This document shows, piece by piece, positions 1 through 8,614 of a DNA stretch of 64,000 nucleotides. The DNA is taken from the NCBI GenBank assembly GCA_963816775.1, contig CAWFLX010000008.1:58779-122778 (forward strand). The letters run 5' to 3'. The position numbers and the translations under genes are program-made. Origin of the DNA: JAFAXD01 sp963816775. Lineage in GTDB: Bacteria; Pseudomonadota; Alphaproteobacteria; Rhizobiales; Xanthobacteraceae. The notes beneath the pieces were generated by a model, which had not been told where the DNA came from, did no database searches, and saw nothing but the letters and a program-made list of their open reading frames with translations. The stretch's first letter is position 1; every line of letters starts with the position of its first letter.

Positions 1-1
1 G

Positions 2-2326
2 GCGCTTGCGATCTGGGCCTTGCCTTCGGACAGCAGGGGGCAGGACGCCGGAAGCGGCATCCAGCTGCCGACCACCGAGGTTGTCGGGGTGTCGCCACTC
101 TCTGGCAGCGGAATTGACCCCGACAAGATCCCGGCCAACGTCCCGCAGCCGCTCGGACCCCAGGATTTCGATCACGCCAAAGCGCCGGACCTGCTGCAGG
201 CGATGACGCGAAGCTTCCCGTTTACCTCGCTCTCCAATCAATCCGGCAATCCATACCAGCAAGACTTCAACTACCGCGGCTTCGTGGCCTCTCCGGTCCC
301 CGGCACGCCGCAGGGAATTGCGGTCTATCAAAACGGCGTTCGCATCAACGAAGCCTATGGCGATGTGGTGAACTGGACCTTCATCCCGGAAGCGGCCATC
401 AACAAGATGACCCTGCAGCCCAACAATCCGGTCTTTGGCCTCAATGCGATCGGTGGCGCCCTCGCCATCGAGATGAAGAACGGTTTCACCTATCAAGGCA
501 CCCAATTAGAGGGATTGGCCGGCTCATATGGTCGAATGACCGCCACCGTGCAATCCGGGGTTCGGAACGACAACTGGGCGCTCTACGCGGCGGCCGACGC
601 GACCAATGATCGTGGCTGGCGCGACCATTCCTCGGCTTCATACTTGCGGAGGATGTACGTCGACCTCGGCAATCGCGGCGAGCAGACCGAATTCCATTTC
701 ATGTTTACCGGCGCGGACAACAACCTGGGCGCCGTCGCCGCAACCCCGGTCGATCTGCTGAGCCAACGATGGTCGTCGGTCTACACCTGGCCGCAAACGA
801 CCCATCAACAGCTCGCGTTCCTGCAGGCGACCGGCAGATGGAATCCCGCCGACACGCTGTCGATCCAGAGCGTCGGCTACTACCGGCAACTCTGGCAGGG
901 TCACGTCGACGGCAACAGCACCGATGCCCAGCCGTGCGACCCGGCTCTTCTGCCCGGCCAGCTCTGCATCGGCGACGGTGCTACCCCGATCAATCAGAAA
1001 GTCCCGACGCTCAACACGCTGCCGCCTACCGCAGCCTTGGGAGAGATCGATCGCAACTGGACGAACTCCGGCAGTTTCGGCGGCACCCTGCAGGCAACCA
1101 GTACGGGACGTTTGTTTGACCGCGACAACCATCTGGTCGTCGGACTGAGTCTCGATCGCGGCAGTACGCAATTTACCGCAGGAAGCGAACTCGGCACGAT
1201 TGACGGCGGCCTGTTTGTCACCGGCACCGGCGTGTTCATTGACCAGCCCCTGGCCGGTCTCACCCCGGTCAGCCTGTTGGCCAAGAATACCTATACGGGC
1301 ATCTACGCGACCGACACGATCGATGTCACGTCAGCGCTTTCGGTGACCGCCGGTGCCCGCTTCAACCGCGCTCAAATCAACCTGTTGGACGAGACCGGTA
1401 CCGACCCGTTGTTGACCAGCACCAACAATTTCCAACGCATCAACCCGGTTATCGGGGCCACCTACAAAGTCTTCCCAAACATGACCGTCTACGCGGGATA
1501 TTCGGAGGCGAACCGTGCGCCGACCCCACTCGAGCTCGGATGCTCCGACCCGGCCCATCCGTGCATGATCGACAATTTCCTGATTTCGGACCCGCCCTTG
1601 AAGCAGGTCATCTCCCGCACCTATGAGGCAGGGGTACGCGGGACGCTCGGCGAAGACGTCAAGTCCGGGCGGTTGTCATGGGGGCTGGGAGTGTTCCGGG
1701 TCGGGACCCGCGACGACATCATCAACGTCGCGAGCGCCGTGGTGCCAATGTTCGGCTACTTCCAGAACGCGGCCAAGACTCGCCGCCAAGGCATCGAGGC
1801 AAAGCTCAACTACGACTGGGACCGTTGGCACACGTATGCCAATTACACGTTCATTGACGCGACTTATCAGAGCCCGATGGAGCTCCAGTCTCCCAACAAT
1901 CCGGCCGCGGACGCCACCGGAAACATCCAGGTTGTTCCCGGGGACCACATCCCCGGGCTGCCGTCGCAGCGCTTCAAGGCAGGCGCCGAATACATGATCA
2001 CCAATTCCTGGACACTCGGCGTCGACGTCAACTTCATTGGAAGCCAATATCTCATCCACGATGACAGCAACCAGAATCCGAAAGTGCCGGCATACTGGGT
2101 GGCCAATCTCCACACTTCCTATCAGCTGACCAAAGAGGTGGAGCTATTCGGCCTTATTCAGAACCTGTTCAATCAGCACTATTATTCCGTTGGCACGTTC
2201 TTCAACGCCGCGGGCTTCAATACCAACACGTTCGGCGCCCCCAACTCCTTCGCGCTCAACGACCCGCGGACGTTTGTGCCTGGAATGCCGTTCGCGGCCT
2301 ACGCCGGCATCAGGGCCAAGTTCTAA
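2..2326 (+). CDS. TonB-dependent outer-membrane receptor, 5' end cut by window edge
   Basis: The reading frame is open to the first base, and the residues at the edge (ALAIWALPS) look like the end of a signal peptide, so the true start lies upstream. The plug domain fills roughly the first 170 residues (VYQNGVRINEAYGDVVNW, then NAIGGALAIEMKNG). A long region rich in aromatic and Asn residues follows, ending in ...GIRAKF with the terminal Phe usual for outer-membrane barrels. The family imports scarce ligands such as siderophore-metal complexes through TonB. Its neighbours are a cytochrome c, a lanmodulin-like protein and pqq genes, so uptake of a lanthanide complex is an attractive inference, but the ligand is not shown by the sequence. 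Confidence 0.9.
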   Translation, partial: ALAIWALPSDSRGQDAGSGIQLPTTEVVGVSPLSGSGIDPDKIPANVPQPLGPQDFDHAKAPDLLQAMTRSFPFTSLSNQSGNPYQQDFNYRGFVASPVPGTPQGIAVYQNGVRINEAYGDVVNWTFIPEAAINKMTLQPNNPVFGLNAIGGALAIEMKNGFTYQGTQLEGLAGSYGRMTATVQSGVRNDNWALYAAADATNDRGWRDHSSASYLRRMYVDLGNRGEQTEFHFMFTGADNNLGAVAATPVDLLSQRWSSVYTWPQTTHQQLAFLQATGRWNPADTLSIQSVGYYRQLWQGHVDGNSTDAQPCDPALLPGQLCIGDGATPINQKVPTLNTLPPTAALGEIDRNWTNSGSFGGTLQATSTGRLFDRDNHLVVGLSLDRGSTQFTAGSELGTIDGGLFVTGTGVFIDQPLAGLTPVSLLAKNTYTGIYATDTIDVTSALSVTAGARFNRAQINLLDETGTDPLLTSTNNFQRINPVIGATYKVFPNMTVYAGYSEANRAPTPLELGCSDPAHPCMIDNFLISDPPLKQVISRTYEAGVRGTLGEDVKSGRLSWGLGVFRVGTRDDIINVASAVVPMFGYFQNAAKTRRQGIEAKLNYDWDRWHTYANYTFIDATYQSPMELQSPNNPAADATGNIQVVPGDHIPGLPSQRFKAGAEYMITNSWTLGVDVNFIGSQYLIHDDSNQNPKVPAYWVANLHTSYQLTKEVELFGLIQNLFNQHYYSVGTFFNAAGFNTNTFGAPNSFALNDPRTFVPGMPFAAYAGIRAKF

Positions 2327-2383
2327 GCCTGTTGGCGGTGATCGCGAACCTGCGTCGCACCCGGAAATTGGTTTTGGCGACGG

Positions 2384-2773
2384 CTACTGCTTCTTGATGT
2401 TGCCGTCGTCGTCAAACTGCTTGATATAGGCCCAGAGGTCGGTAGCCTCCTGCACGTTCTTGATTCCCGGGAAAATCATTTTGGTCCCTGGAATCTTGGC
2501 GCGCGGATCGGCGATGTAATCCTTGAAGCTCTGCTCGCTCCAGACAATGCCGGAGTTCTTGTTGGCATCCGAGTAGGTGTAGCCGTTGACGGTTCCAGCC
2601 TTGCGGCCGTCAAGGCCGTTCTGCTCGGGACCGACCTTGTTTTTGGCGTCCGGCCCGATCGAATGACAAGGCAGGCACTTACGAAACGATTTTTCACCCG
2701 CGGCAACGTCCTGCGCGGACGCAATCCCGACCGAACCAATCAATAACACTGCTGCAATCGTCCAAACTCGCAT
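2384..2773 (-). CDS. Periplasmic class I c-type cytochrome
   Basis: 129 residues from an ATG preceded by a GAGAGG ribosome site; a longer in-frame extension upstream lacks a signal peptide and is rejected. An N-terminal signal peptide ends at ASA-QD (residues 18-22). Heme is bound at Cys33-Leu-Pro-Cys36-His37, and Met99 in the PGTKMIFPG motif is the sixth ligand. The pattern (NGLDGRKAG, YTYSDANKNSG) is that of cytochrome c2/c550, a soluble electron carrier. Placed next to PQQ biosynthesis genes, it could accept electrons from a PQQ-dependent alcohol dehydrogenase, which is not in the window. It is transcribed opposite to its neighbours. It is not an obvious cytochrome cL/XoxG; that partnership is inferred from position only. 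Confidence 0.9.
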   Translation of the reverse strand: MRVWTIAAVLLIGSVGIASAQDVAAGEKSFRKCLPCHSIGPDAKNKVGPEQNGLDGRKAGTVNGYTYSDANKNSGIVWSEQSFKDYIADPRAKIPGTKMIFPGIKNVQEATDLWAYIKQFDDDGNIKKQ

Positions 2774-2987
2774 CGTCAACCTCTCATCCAAGTGCCGTTG
2801 CTTTGGTTGCGGGTTCGCGCGTCGTCGAGCCCGCCTTAGGTTCCTGCCCGGTATTGTCGCCCGCCGGTATTGACGCATATGCCGGTGAGGATCAACTTAC
2901 CGGAATCTTTTTGGCAGTACATGTCCTTCAACCGGGGCATCCAGAGTTGGACATCACGTTGTTATGCCAGCCGCAAGGAGAATTGCC

Positions 2988-3407
2988 ATGCGTTCGAAAT
3001 TGCTTCTCATGACCACCGTTCTGGCGTTTGTTGTGCTCGCGCCGCTTGGGGCAATGGCGCAAACCAAACCCGCAGCCGCCAAGGTCGACGCTTTCATGCA
3101 ACAATGGGATACCGACCACGACGGCACCCTCAGCGTGGACGAGGTCAAGAAAGCCGCCGATGCGCGGTTCGATGCACTTGACGGCGACCATGACAAGACC
3201 CTTGATCGCAAGGAACTGCGCGGAATCGTAGCCGGCAAGGACCTGACTAAGGCCGACGGTGACAAGGACGGAACTCTCGACAAAACCGAATACGAGGCGG
3301 TGGCGGCTGATCGCTTCAAGGCAGCCGATCCGGACAACGACGGTACGATCGACAAGAAGGAACTCAACAGCCGAGCCGGCAAGACATTGCTGCGCATGCT
3401 GCAGTGA
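2988..3407 (+). CDS. Secreted four-EF-hand protein, lanmodulin-like
   Basis: 139 residues. The start is the ATG 7 bases after AAGGAG (2975-2980); an in-frame ATG at 2964 lacks a good site. A signal peptide runs to about AMA-Q25. Four 12-residue EF loops follow: 41-52 DTDHDGTLSVDE, 65-76 DGDHDKTLDRKE, 90-101 DGDKDGTLDKTE and 114-125 DPDNDGTIDKKE. They are separated by only 12-13 residues, the compact spacing known for lanmodulin, the periplasmic lanthanide-binding protein of Methylobacterium. Loop 4 has the lanmodulin Pro at position 2. Asp at loop position 9 is present in loops 2-4 but is Ser in loop 1, and loop 2 has Lys instead of Gly at position 6. The pqq neighbours fit a lanthanide-dependent alcohol dehydrogenase system. 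Calcium binding remains possible. Confidence 0.85.
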   Translation: MRSKLLLMTTVLAFVVLAPLGAMAQTKPAAAKVDAFMQQWDTDHDGTLSVDEVKKAADARFDALDGDHDKTLDRKELRGIVAGKDLTKADGDKDGTLDKTEYEAVAADRFKAADPDNDGTIDKKELNSRAGKTLLRMLQ

Positions 3408-3547
3408 CGCGGCCGGAAACGGGGCACTAGTGGCGCGCGATTTTCGGCTTCCGCGCCGGCCAGCAAAGTGCTAGCGTGAATTTGGTCAGCATAACATAAG
3501 TAAATAGCGGATTACCGTCCGTAATAGTCTGTTGCGAGGAAACAATC

Positions 3548-3625
3548 ATGGCCTGGACTACGCCCACCCTCGTCGAAATCTGCGTCGGCCTTGAAATCAA
3601 CGGCTACCTTCCGGCCGAGTTCTGA
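3548..3625 (+). CDS. pqqA: PqqA, precursor peptide of pyrroloquinoline quinone
   Basis: 25-codon gene beginning MAWTTPTLVEI and ending LPAEF. It carries the diagnostic Glu-x3-Tyr pair (E16-INGY20) whose side chains are cross-linked to form PQQ. A GAGGA ribosome site lies at 3536-3540. It sits 27 bases before pqqB, the standard gene order. Length, motif and context together make the call secure despite the small size. Confidence 0.95.
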   Translation: MAWTTPTLVEICVGLEINGYLPAEF

Positions 3626-3652
3626 TCTCCTAGCGACGACCTCCTTGGCTAA

Positions 3653-4549
3653 ATGAGCCTGATCGCCGTCGTCCTCGGTTCGGCGGCGGGTGGTGGTTTT
3701 CCGCAATGGAATTGTTGCTGCCCGGTGTGCCGGTTGGCTTGGGCAGGCGATCCACGGGTGAAGCCGCGCACGCAAGCGAGCATTGCGGTGTCCGCCGACG
3801 GCGAGCGATGGCTCCTGATCAACGCTTCCCCCGATTTGCGCGCACAGATTAGCGCTACGCCCGTCCTGCATCCGAAAGCTGATCGGCGCGACAGCCCGAT
3901 CGCGGCGGTGATCCTGACTGGTGCCGAGATCGATCAGACGACGGGTTTGCTGACGTTGCGTGAGCGTCAGCCGTTTCGGCTGCTGGCGACGGCCGCGACC
4001 CACGGCTTTGTTGCCGGCAATCCCATGTTTTCGGCATTGCAGCCCGATCTCGTGCCGAGGCTTACCATCGTGCCCGGAGAGTGCTTTGCACCCCTGCCCG
4101 GCATCGAGGCCGAGCTCTTTAGCGTGCCCGGAAAGGTCCCGCTTTATCTTGAAGGCGATCGTTCAAAGAATGAGGCAGACGTGAACGTCGGCGTCGAGTT
4201 GCGCGCCGGGACGGCTCGCCTCGTCTACGTTCCAGGCGCGGCCGCTGTGCCGGCGCCGATCCAAGACCGTCTCGCCCGCGCCGACATTGTGTTGTTCGAC
4301 GGCACGCTTTACCGCGACGACGAAATGATCCTGACCGGGACCGGCGAAAAGACCGGCCGCCGCATGGGCCATATGCCGATCGACGGGCCGGATGGCACGC
4401 TCGTTACCCTTGCCGGGCTGTCGGGGCGCCGACTCTTCATCCATATCAACAATACCAACCCGATCCTGATCGAAGGGTCGCCCGAGCGCGCGCACGTGAC
4501 GGCGGCTGGCTGGGAAGTTGCCGAGGACGGGATGGAGATTGCGTTATGA
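3653..4549 (+). CDS. pqqB: PqqB, coenzyme PQQ biosynthesis protein
   Basis: 298 residues, the usual family length. The N-terminus (VVLGSAAGGGFPQWNC) and the Cys-rich CCCPVC segment at about 21-26 are typical of PqqB, a metallo-beta-lactamase-fold protein. The family acts on the PqqA-derived Glu-Tyr intermediate as an iron-dependent hydroxylase. Its stop codon overlaps the pqqC start (ATGA type), which implies translational coupling in one operon. Confidence 0.96.
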   Translation: MSLIAVVLGSAAGGGFPQWNCCCPVCRLAWAGDPRVKPRTQASIAVSADGERWLLINASPDLRAQISATPVLHPKADRRDSPIAAVILTGAEIDQTTGLLTLRERQPFRLLATAATHGFVAGNPMFSALQPDLVPRLTIVPGECFAPLPGIEAELFSVPGKVPLYLEGDRSKNEADVNVGVELRAGTARLVYVPGAAAVPAPIQDRLARADIVLFDGTLYRDDEMILTGTGEKTGRRMGHMPIDGPDGTLVTLAGLSGRRLFIHINNTNPILIEGSPERAHVTAAGWEVAEDGMEIAL

Positions 4550-5283
4550 ACCCGCTCACACCCGACGAACTCGAGGCGAAGCTGCGCCAGATCGGCGCCA
4601 CGCGCTATCACCGGCTGCATCCGTTTCATCGCCTGTTGCACGGCGGCCAATGCAACAAGGGCCAGGTCCAGGCGTGGGCGCTTAATCGCTACTACTATCA
4701 GGCGATGATCCCGATCAAGGATGCGCGCCTGATCGCCCGCTGCGAGGACCAAGCGGTGCGCCGCGAATGGCGTTCCCGCCTGATCGATCACGATGGACAG
4801 GCGGAGGGTGACGGCGGCATCGCGCGCTGGCTCAAACTGACCGACGGACTCGGACTTGATCGCGATTACGTGGTCTCCACCCGAGGGCTGCTGCCCGCCA
4901 CGCGGTTCGCAGTCGACGCCTACGTCCACTTCGTCTCCGAACGCACGCTCTTGGAAGCAATCGCCTCATCGCTGACAGAGCTGTTCTCGCCTGACATCAT
5001 CAGCGAGCGCGTGGAGGGCATGTTGGCCAATTACGCGTTCGTAACGCGTGACACCCTCGCCTATTTCGAGAAGCGTCCGCCACAAGCCAAACGCGACGCA
5101 GACTTCGCACTTGACTACGTCAAGAGCCACGCCCTCACCCCGCCGCAGCAACAGGCAGTTCTTGCTGCGCTCGAATTCAAATGCAGTGTGCTTTGGGCCA
5201 TGCTCGATGCATTGTATTATGCCTATGTTGCACCAAAACACGTGCCGCCCGGCGCATTTGCGCCGAAAGCCGAGGACGCATGA
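4546..5283 (+). CDS. pqqC: PqqC, pyrroloquinoline-quinone synthase
   Basis: 245 residues, close to the family norm of about 250. PqqC is the cofactorless oxidase that performs the final ring closure and eight-electron oxidation to PQQ. Characteristic stretches include RYHRLHPFHRLLHGG near residue 20 and WALNRYYYQAMIPIKD near 43. It overlaps pqqB by 4 bases at the start and pqqD by 4 bases at the end, so the three are one transcription unit. Confidence 0.97.
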   Translation: MNPLTPDELEAKLRQIGATRYHRLHPFHRLLHGGQCNKGQVQAWALNRYYYQAMIPIKDARLIARCEDQAVRREWRSRLIDHDGQAEGDGGIARWLKLTDGLGLDRDYVVSTRGLLPATRFAVDAYVHFVSERTLLEAIASSLTELFSPDIISERVEGMLANYAFVTRDTLAYFEKRPPQAKRDADFALDYVKSHALTPPQQQAVLAALEFKCSVLWAMLDALYYAYVAPKHVPPGAFAPKAEDA

Positions 5284-5579
5284 GCGAGCCGGGCTCTTTG
5301 CAGCAGGTATCGGCGCAGGCTCGCCCTCGCCTGCCGCGGGGCGTACGCCTCGTCCACAACGAGGCGCATGGCGGCTTTGTGCTGCTGGCGCCGGAGCGCG
5401 TCATCAAAGCCGACGCGATCGCTGCGGAAATTCTCAAGCGATGCACCGGGGATGCGAGCGTTGCCGACATCGTGGATGACCTGGCACGGACCTACAACGC
5501 CCCGCGCGAACGCATTGCAGGCGACGTCACCCGGCTTCTGCAAGACCTTGCCGACAAAAGATTGCTGGAGCTGTTGTAA
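5280..5579 (+). CDS. pqqD: PqqD, PqqA peptide chaperone
   Basis: 99 residues starting at the ATG that overlaps the pqqC stop (ATGA); longer upstream readings in this frame lie inside pqqC and are discarded. The core (RPRLPRGVRLVHNEAHGGFV, then RVIKADAIAAEILKRC, ending LLQDLADKRLLELL) is the PqqD winged-helix fold that presents PqqA to the radical-SAM enzyme PqqE. In most operons pqqE follows directly. Here the next gene is an unrelated small protein, so pqqE must be elsewhere if the pathway works. Confidence 0.95.
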   Translation: MSEPGSLQQVSAQARPRLPRGVRLVHNEAHGGFVLLAPERVIKADAIAAEILKRCTGDASVADIVDDLARTYNAPRERIAGDVTRLLQDLADKRLLELL

Positions 5580-5588
5580 GATTTCACA

Positions 5589-5607
5589 AAGCCCGCTGAG
5601 CGGGCCT
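5589..5607 (+). terminator. Hairpin after pqqD, probable terminator
   Basis: GCCCGC-TGA-GCGGGC forms a 6-bp GC stem with a 3-base loop ten bases after the pqqD stop codon. The following bases (CTTCCC) are only weakly U-rich. It probably ends or attenuates the pqq transcript before the next gene. Confidence 0.5.
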
Positions 5608-5626
5608 TCCCATCTGGGAGACTTGG

Positions 5627-5905
5627 ATGGCAGACGACCATATTGGCGAACTAAAGAAGGCGCGCGATCAACTGATCAAGCAGCGCCGGTCCAGCATCTC
5701 AGCGCTGGGGGACGGGTATAAGCACGGTGATACCGAGCGGCAGCTCGACAACCTGATCAGGTATCAACGCGCAATCGAAGCCATCGACCGTGCAATTCGG
5801 GAGGAAGAACACGCTGCGGAAGCCGCTGCCGGCGTAAAGCGGCGAGCATCGTTCATTCGCCACGAGGACGATCCCTACGACGACATCGACAGCCTAGGAG
5901 GCTGA
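5627..5905 (+). CDS. Small hydrophilic hypothetical protein
   Basis: 92 residues with a GGGAGA site upstream of the ATG. It is highly charged. Residues 5-60 are predicted helical (ELKKARDQLIKQRRSSI, then QLDNLIRYQRAIEAIDRAI), and the tail is acidic (EDDPYDDIDSLGG). There is no signal peptide or membrane segment. I do not recognise a functional family; the composition suggests a short coiled-coil protein. It follows pqqD in the same direction but after a hairpin, so it is probably a separate unit. Confidence 0.7.
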   Translation: MADDHIGELKKARDQLIKQRRSSISALGDGYKHGDTERQLDNLIRYQRAIEAIDRAIREEEHAAEAAAGVKRRASFIRHEDDPYDDIDSLGG

Positions 5906-6029
5906 CCCCTGGCGACCGGCATGGGTGTTGCCCGATCGACACGATCCCAGGCCGTTCTGGATTCAGCTGATGGAACAATGGCTCGGGTTGCGCGTCTTTA
6001 TTGTGCGGGACAAATGAGGACTGCGATCG

Positions 6030-6203
6030 ATGTTGGGTTCAGAGGCCATGGCAGAGCGATATCGCCGGCAGGCGGATGAGTGTATCGCCCTAGCCAAATC
6101 CGCCATTCGCAATGAGGTCAGAGCGCTGCATTACGCCATGGCGGAACGTTATCTCAGACTCGCCGAGAAAGAGGCAAAATCGGAAGCCAAATCGGCCGCT
6201 TAG
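6030..6203 (+). CDS. Small Rhizobiales-type hypothetical protein
   Basis: 57 codons, with GAGGA at 6016-6020 placed 9 bases before the ATG. The protein reads MAERYRRQADECIALA near the start and YAMAERYLRLAEKEAKSE near the end, an all-helical pattern seen in many short conserved proteins of Bradyrhizobium relatives. Function unknown. An internal ATG at 6048 (MAERY) is an alternative start. Confidence 0.7.
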   Translation: MLGSEAMAERYRRQADECIALAKSAIRNEVRALHYAMAERYLRLAEKEAKSEAKSAA

Positions 6204-6340
6204 GTCATTTTGGCCAGGCGCCCGCCGGCGGTTGCCACAACTGTTGCTTTCGGGGCACGCACCCCGCAGAAGCAGCCAAACTGTTGGCCTGCTTCACGGA
6301 ATGGCCGTTTTTCTGGTTAAGGATAGTCGCGTAGTACAGG

Positions 6341-7126
6341 GTGGGCAGGGGCAACGTGGACAGAGTACCGGGATTCCGCCGCGCCGGTGTGCGCGGAAGC
6401 TCCATTGCGACCGGCGTTGCTGGGGGGCAACGGGCAGGGTTCCCTGCGCGTGGCCCGCGCGCCGTTGGCAAGGCAAATCTTGCCGATCACCGCGGCGCCG
6501 TGCGGTTTGCCGGCTCGACGGAAGACGCAATCGGTACCACGGGATCGGCTACCGCAATTCGGAGCATCGCGAGTCCGGCCTTCGCACGTCGCATGGTCGT
6601 GATCATCATGATCGCGATGCTCGGTTGCGGCTTGGTGCTCGGGTTGACCCACGCGGTGCCGTGGGTATCGGCCACTGACACCAGCCTTTCGGGTCAATTG
6701 CCTGCCGACGAAAGCGCGCCTGTCGAAGTGCAGGCGGCCGCCCCACAAAATAGCCGCACAGGAGATATGATGCCCCTGGCGGCTCCTGCTGGCGTAGTTC
6801 AGCCGGCTCCAAGCCCCGCTTCAGCTCAAACGACTCCAACCTCTTCGGCCAGCATTGCGGCACCGCCTGACGCCCCCGCTGTGGATCAACCGAGCGCCGC
6901 CGAGCCACTCAATCCACCCGTCAACGAGGCGAGCCCAGAGCCGACGGCGGCAGTCCCCGCCGACGAAAAGCAAGTTCCCGTCGCTCATGAAAAGGCCACT
7001 TCAAAGAAAACCAGCGCGCCAAAGGTTGCGACCAAGAAACCCGCCAAGCGCGCCGCAACTCAAGATTCGGCAGTGGCCGAAGCACCCGCGCAATTCCCGG
7101 CGATCGATGTCACAACGCCGCGCTGA
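6341..7126 (+). CDS. Hypothetical single-span membrane protein with Pro/Ala/Lys-rich tail
   Basis: 261 codons from a GTG; the start is uncertain and an ATG at 6593 (MVVIIMIAM) is a good alternative. One hydrophobic segment lies at about residues 85-103. About 150 residues of low-complexity Pro-Ala-Ser sequence follow, with a Lys/Ala-rich stretch near the end (KKTSAPKVATKKPAKRAA). This looks like an inner-membrane anchor with an extended periplasmic or cytoplasmic tail. No catalytic domain is visible and I do not recognise it. Confidence 0.55.
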   Translation: MGRGNVDRVPGFRRAGVRGSSIATGVAGGQRAGFPARGPRAVGKANLADHRGAVRFAGSTEDAIGTTGSATAIRSIASPAFARRMVVIIMIAMLGCGLVLGLTHAVPWVSATDTSLSGQLPADESAPVEVQAAAPQNSRTGDMMPLAAPAGVVQPAPSPASAQTTPTSSASIAAPPDAPAVDQPSAAEPLNPPVNEASPEPTAAVPADEKQVPVAHEKATSKKTSAPKVATKKPAKRAATQDSAVAEAPAQFPAIDVTTPR

Positions 7127-7162
7127 CGCCCGGCGCGCCTTGTAACCGATTGCGCCACAGGC

Positions 7163-8428
7163 TCACCTTCGACCCGCGGATTTTGCCTTCGCACCCGATT
7201 TCGATGATGCCCACAGCTCGCGCGACGCCACGCGCGCGCCCTCCACGAGGGCATCGAGTTTTGCCCACGCAATTTCCGGATGCACGCGCCAGCGAAACCC
7301 GCAGTCCGTCGCCGCGATCACGCGCTCGCGGCCAACCACCGACGCATATTTGAGTATCAGTTCGGCGACGTAGCTCGGATGTTCGATCACGTTGGTTGCG
7401 TGGCAGATCACGCCTGGCATCAGGATGCGGTCGTCGGGCAATTTGGTGTCCTTCCAAACCTGCCACTCATGACCGTGCCGGACGTTTGCGGCCTCGAGCT
7501 GAAATCCTTGCGCATTGATCTGGATGATGTCGTCCACCATCTCTTCGAGCGGAGGATCGTCCGTATGAGGAGTGTTTTGCGACGACCAGCACATGTGATA
7601 TCGCACTTTTTCCGCAGGAATACCCTTTAAGGCGTGATTGAGTGCGGCGACCGCCAGTCGTATCCATTTCTTGAATGCATCCTTGCCCTCAGCCGGGACT
7701 TGAATTCGGTACCTGCCAGGCAGCGACACATCGTCGATCTGAATCAGGAACCCGGCGTCGACGATGGTCTGATACTCGTCGTGCAGCGCGTCCGCGACGG
7801 CGAAGTAGTAGTCCTCCTCGGTTTTGTAGTATTCGTTGACGTGGCGTGTCGTAAGCATGCCTGGCGCCACGACCGGCATGAAGACCTCGGCGGGCGCAAC
7901 GCCCTTGAGCGCGGCTTTGAGATTATCGATATCGCGCTGCACTTCTTGTTTTTTGTAACGGAGCGGACCGGTTACGACGTGGATTGCGGGTTTTTCGACT
8001 GCCGTCCCGGCCGGCATATACAACTGAATAACGCTGCCGGCTGATACCGATCCTTCCCGGGGTTCGGTGTCGGCGTAGAACTGCGCGAAGCGCTGCCGCA
8101 TCGCGGCCGAAGCCATGACGGATTGCATCTTCGGATTGTAGTATTTGTTCTCACGGGCCCCGAGCGGCTGCGCCTCGACGCCGTCAAGCCGGTGCTTGGC
8201 ATAGTTGAAGAAATCGATCTTGCTGAATTCACCATCGTCGATGACGTCGATGCCGACATCGCACTGCTTGCGCACGACTTCTGCGACGCTGCTGCGCAAC
8301 CTCGCCTCGAACGCCGCCTCATCATAGGGTTCACCGGCAAGCTTCTTGCGAAATAGCTCCTCGAGATCGGCAGGTCGGTGCAACGACCCGGTGTGCGTGG
8401 TCAGAATCCGGTCGGTACTAGCGCGCAT
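7163..8428 (-). CDS. MetE C-terminal-domain-like zinc protein, subgroup A (paralogue 1 of 8)
   Basis: 421 residues from an ATG preceded by AGGGAGGA. It has the (beta/alpha)8 barrel of cobalamin-independent methionine synthase, without the duplicated MetE N-terminal half. The entry motif is TTHTGSLHRP (10-19). Zinc ligands match His278-x-Cys280 (YHMCW), Glu312 (LEAANVRHGHEW) and Cys376 (TDCGF). The family includes core-MetE methyltransferases and epoxyalkane:coenzyme M transferase; all activate a thiol on zinc. No met genes are nearby. It is divergent from a decarboxylase-like gene. Thiol methyl or alkyl transfer is likely; the substrate is unknown. Confidence 0.85.
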   Translation of the reverse strand: MRASTDRILTTHTGSLHRPADLEELFRKKLAGEPYDEAAFEARLRSSVAEVVRKQCDVGIDVIDDGEFSKIDFFNYAKHRLDGVEAQPLGARENKYYNPKMQSVMASAAMRQRFAQFYADTEPREGSVSAGSVIQLYMPAGTAVEKPAIHVVTGPLRYKKQEVQRDIDNLKAALKGVAPAEVFMPVVAPGMLTTRHVNEYYKTEEDYYFAVADALHDEYQTIVDAGFLIQIDDVSLPGRYRIQVPAEGKDAFKKWIRLAVAALNHALKGIPAEKVRYHMCWSSQNTPHTDDPPLEEMVDDIIQINAQGFQLEAANVRHGHEWQVWKDTKLPDDRILMPGVICHATNVIEHPSYVAELILKYASVVGRERVIAATDCGFRWRVHPEIAWAKLDALVEGARVASRELWASSKSGAKAKSAGRR

Positions 8429-8499
8429 CTTTTCCTCCCTACGAGCAATTGACCAAGCGGTGCTGCACTGGTCGCTATCGGACTCGCGGCATAGTTATG

Positions 8500-8514
8500 C
8501 GAACCTCGGGTTCG
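8500..8514. promoter_or_regulatory. Palindrome in divergent promoter region
   Basis: CGAACC-TCG-GGTTCG, 6-bp perfect arms, lies between the divergent genes starting at 8428 (minus) and 8615 (plus). It could be an operator for a dimeric repressor. No second copy was seen. Confidence 0.35.
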
Positions 8515-8614
8515 TGGCACTAGTCGTCTACGCCGCTTGACGCAGAGGTGTCATACCTTGCCACGGAGCGGGATTCGGATTCAAATCGACGAGCGCCCGA
8601 GACCCAATCCGACC

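Noticed and set aside
20..22. TTG as the start of the TonB-dependent receptor
   Set aside because: The frame is open upstream and begins in what looks like signal peptide, so the true start is outside the window.
6112..6678. 188-codon plus-strand frame
   Set aside because: It overlaps the end of one small gene and the start of the membrane-anchored protein; Arg-rich with no ribosome site.
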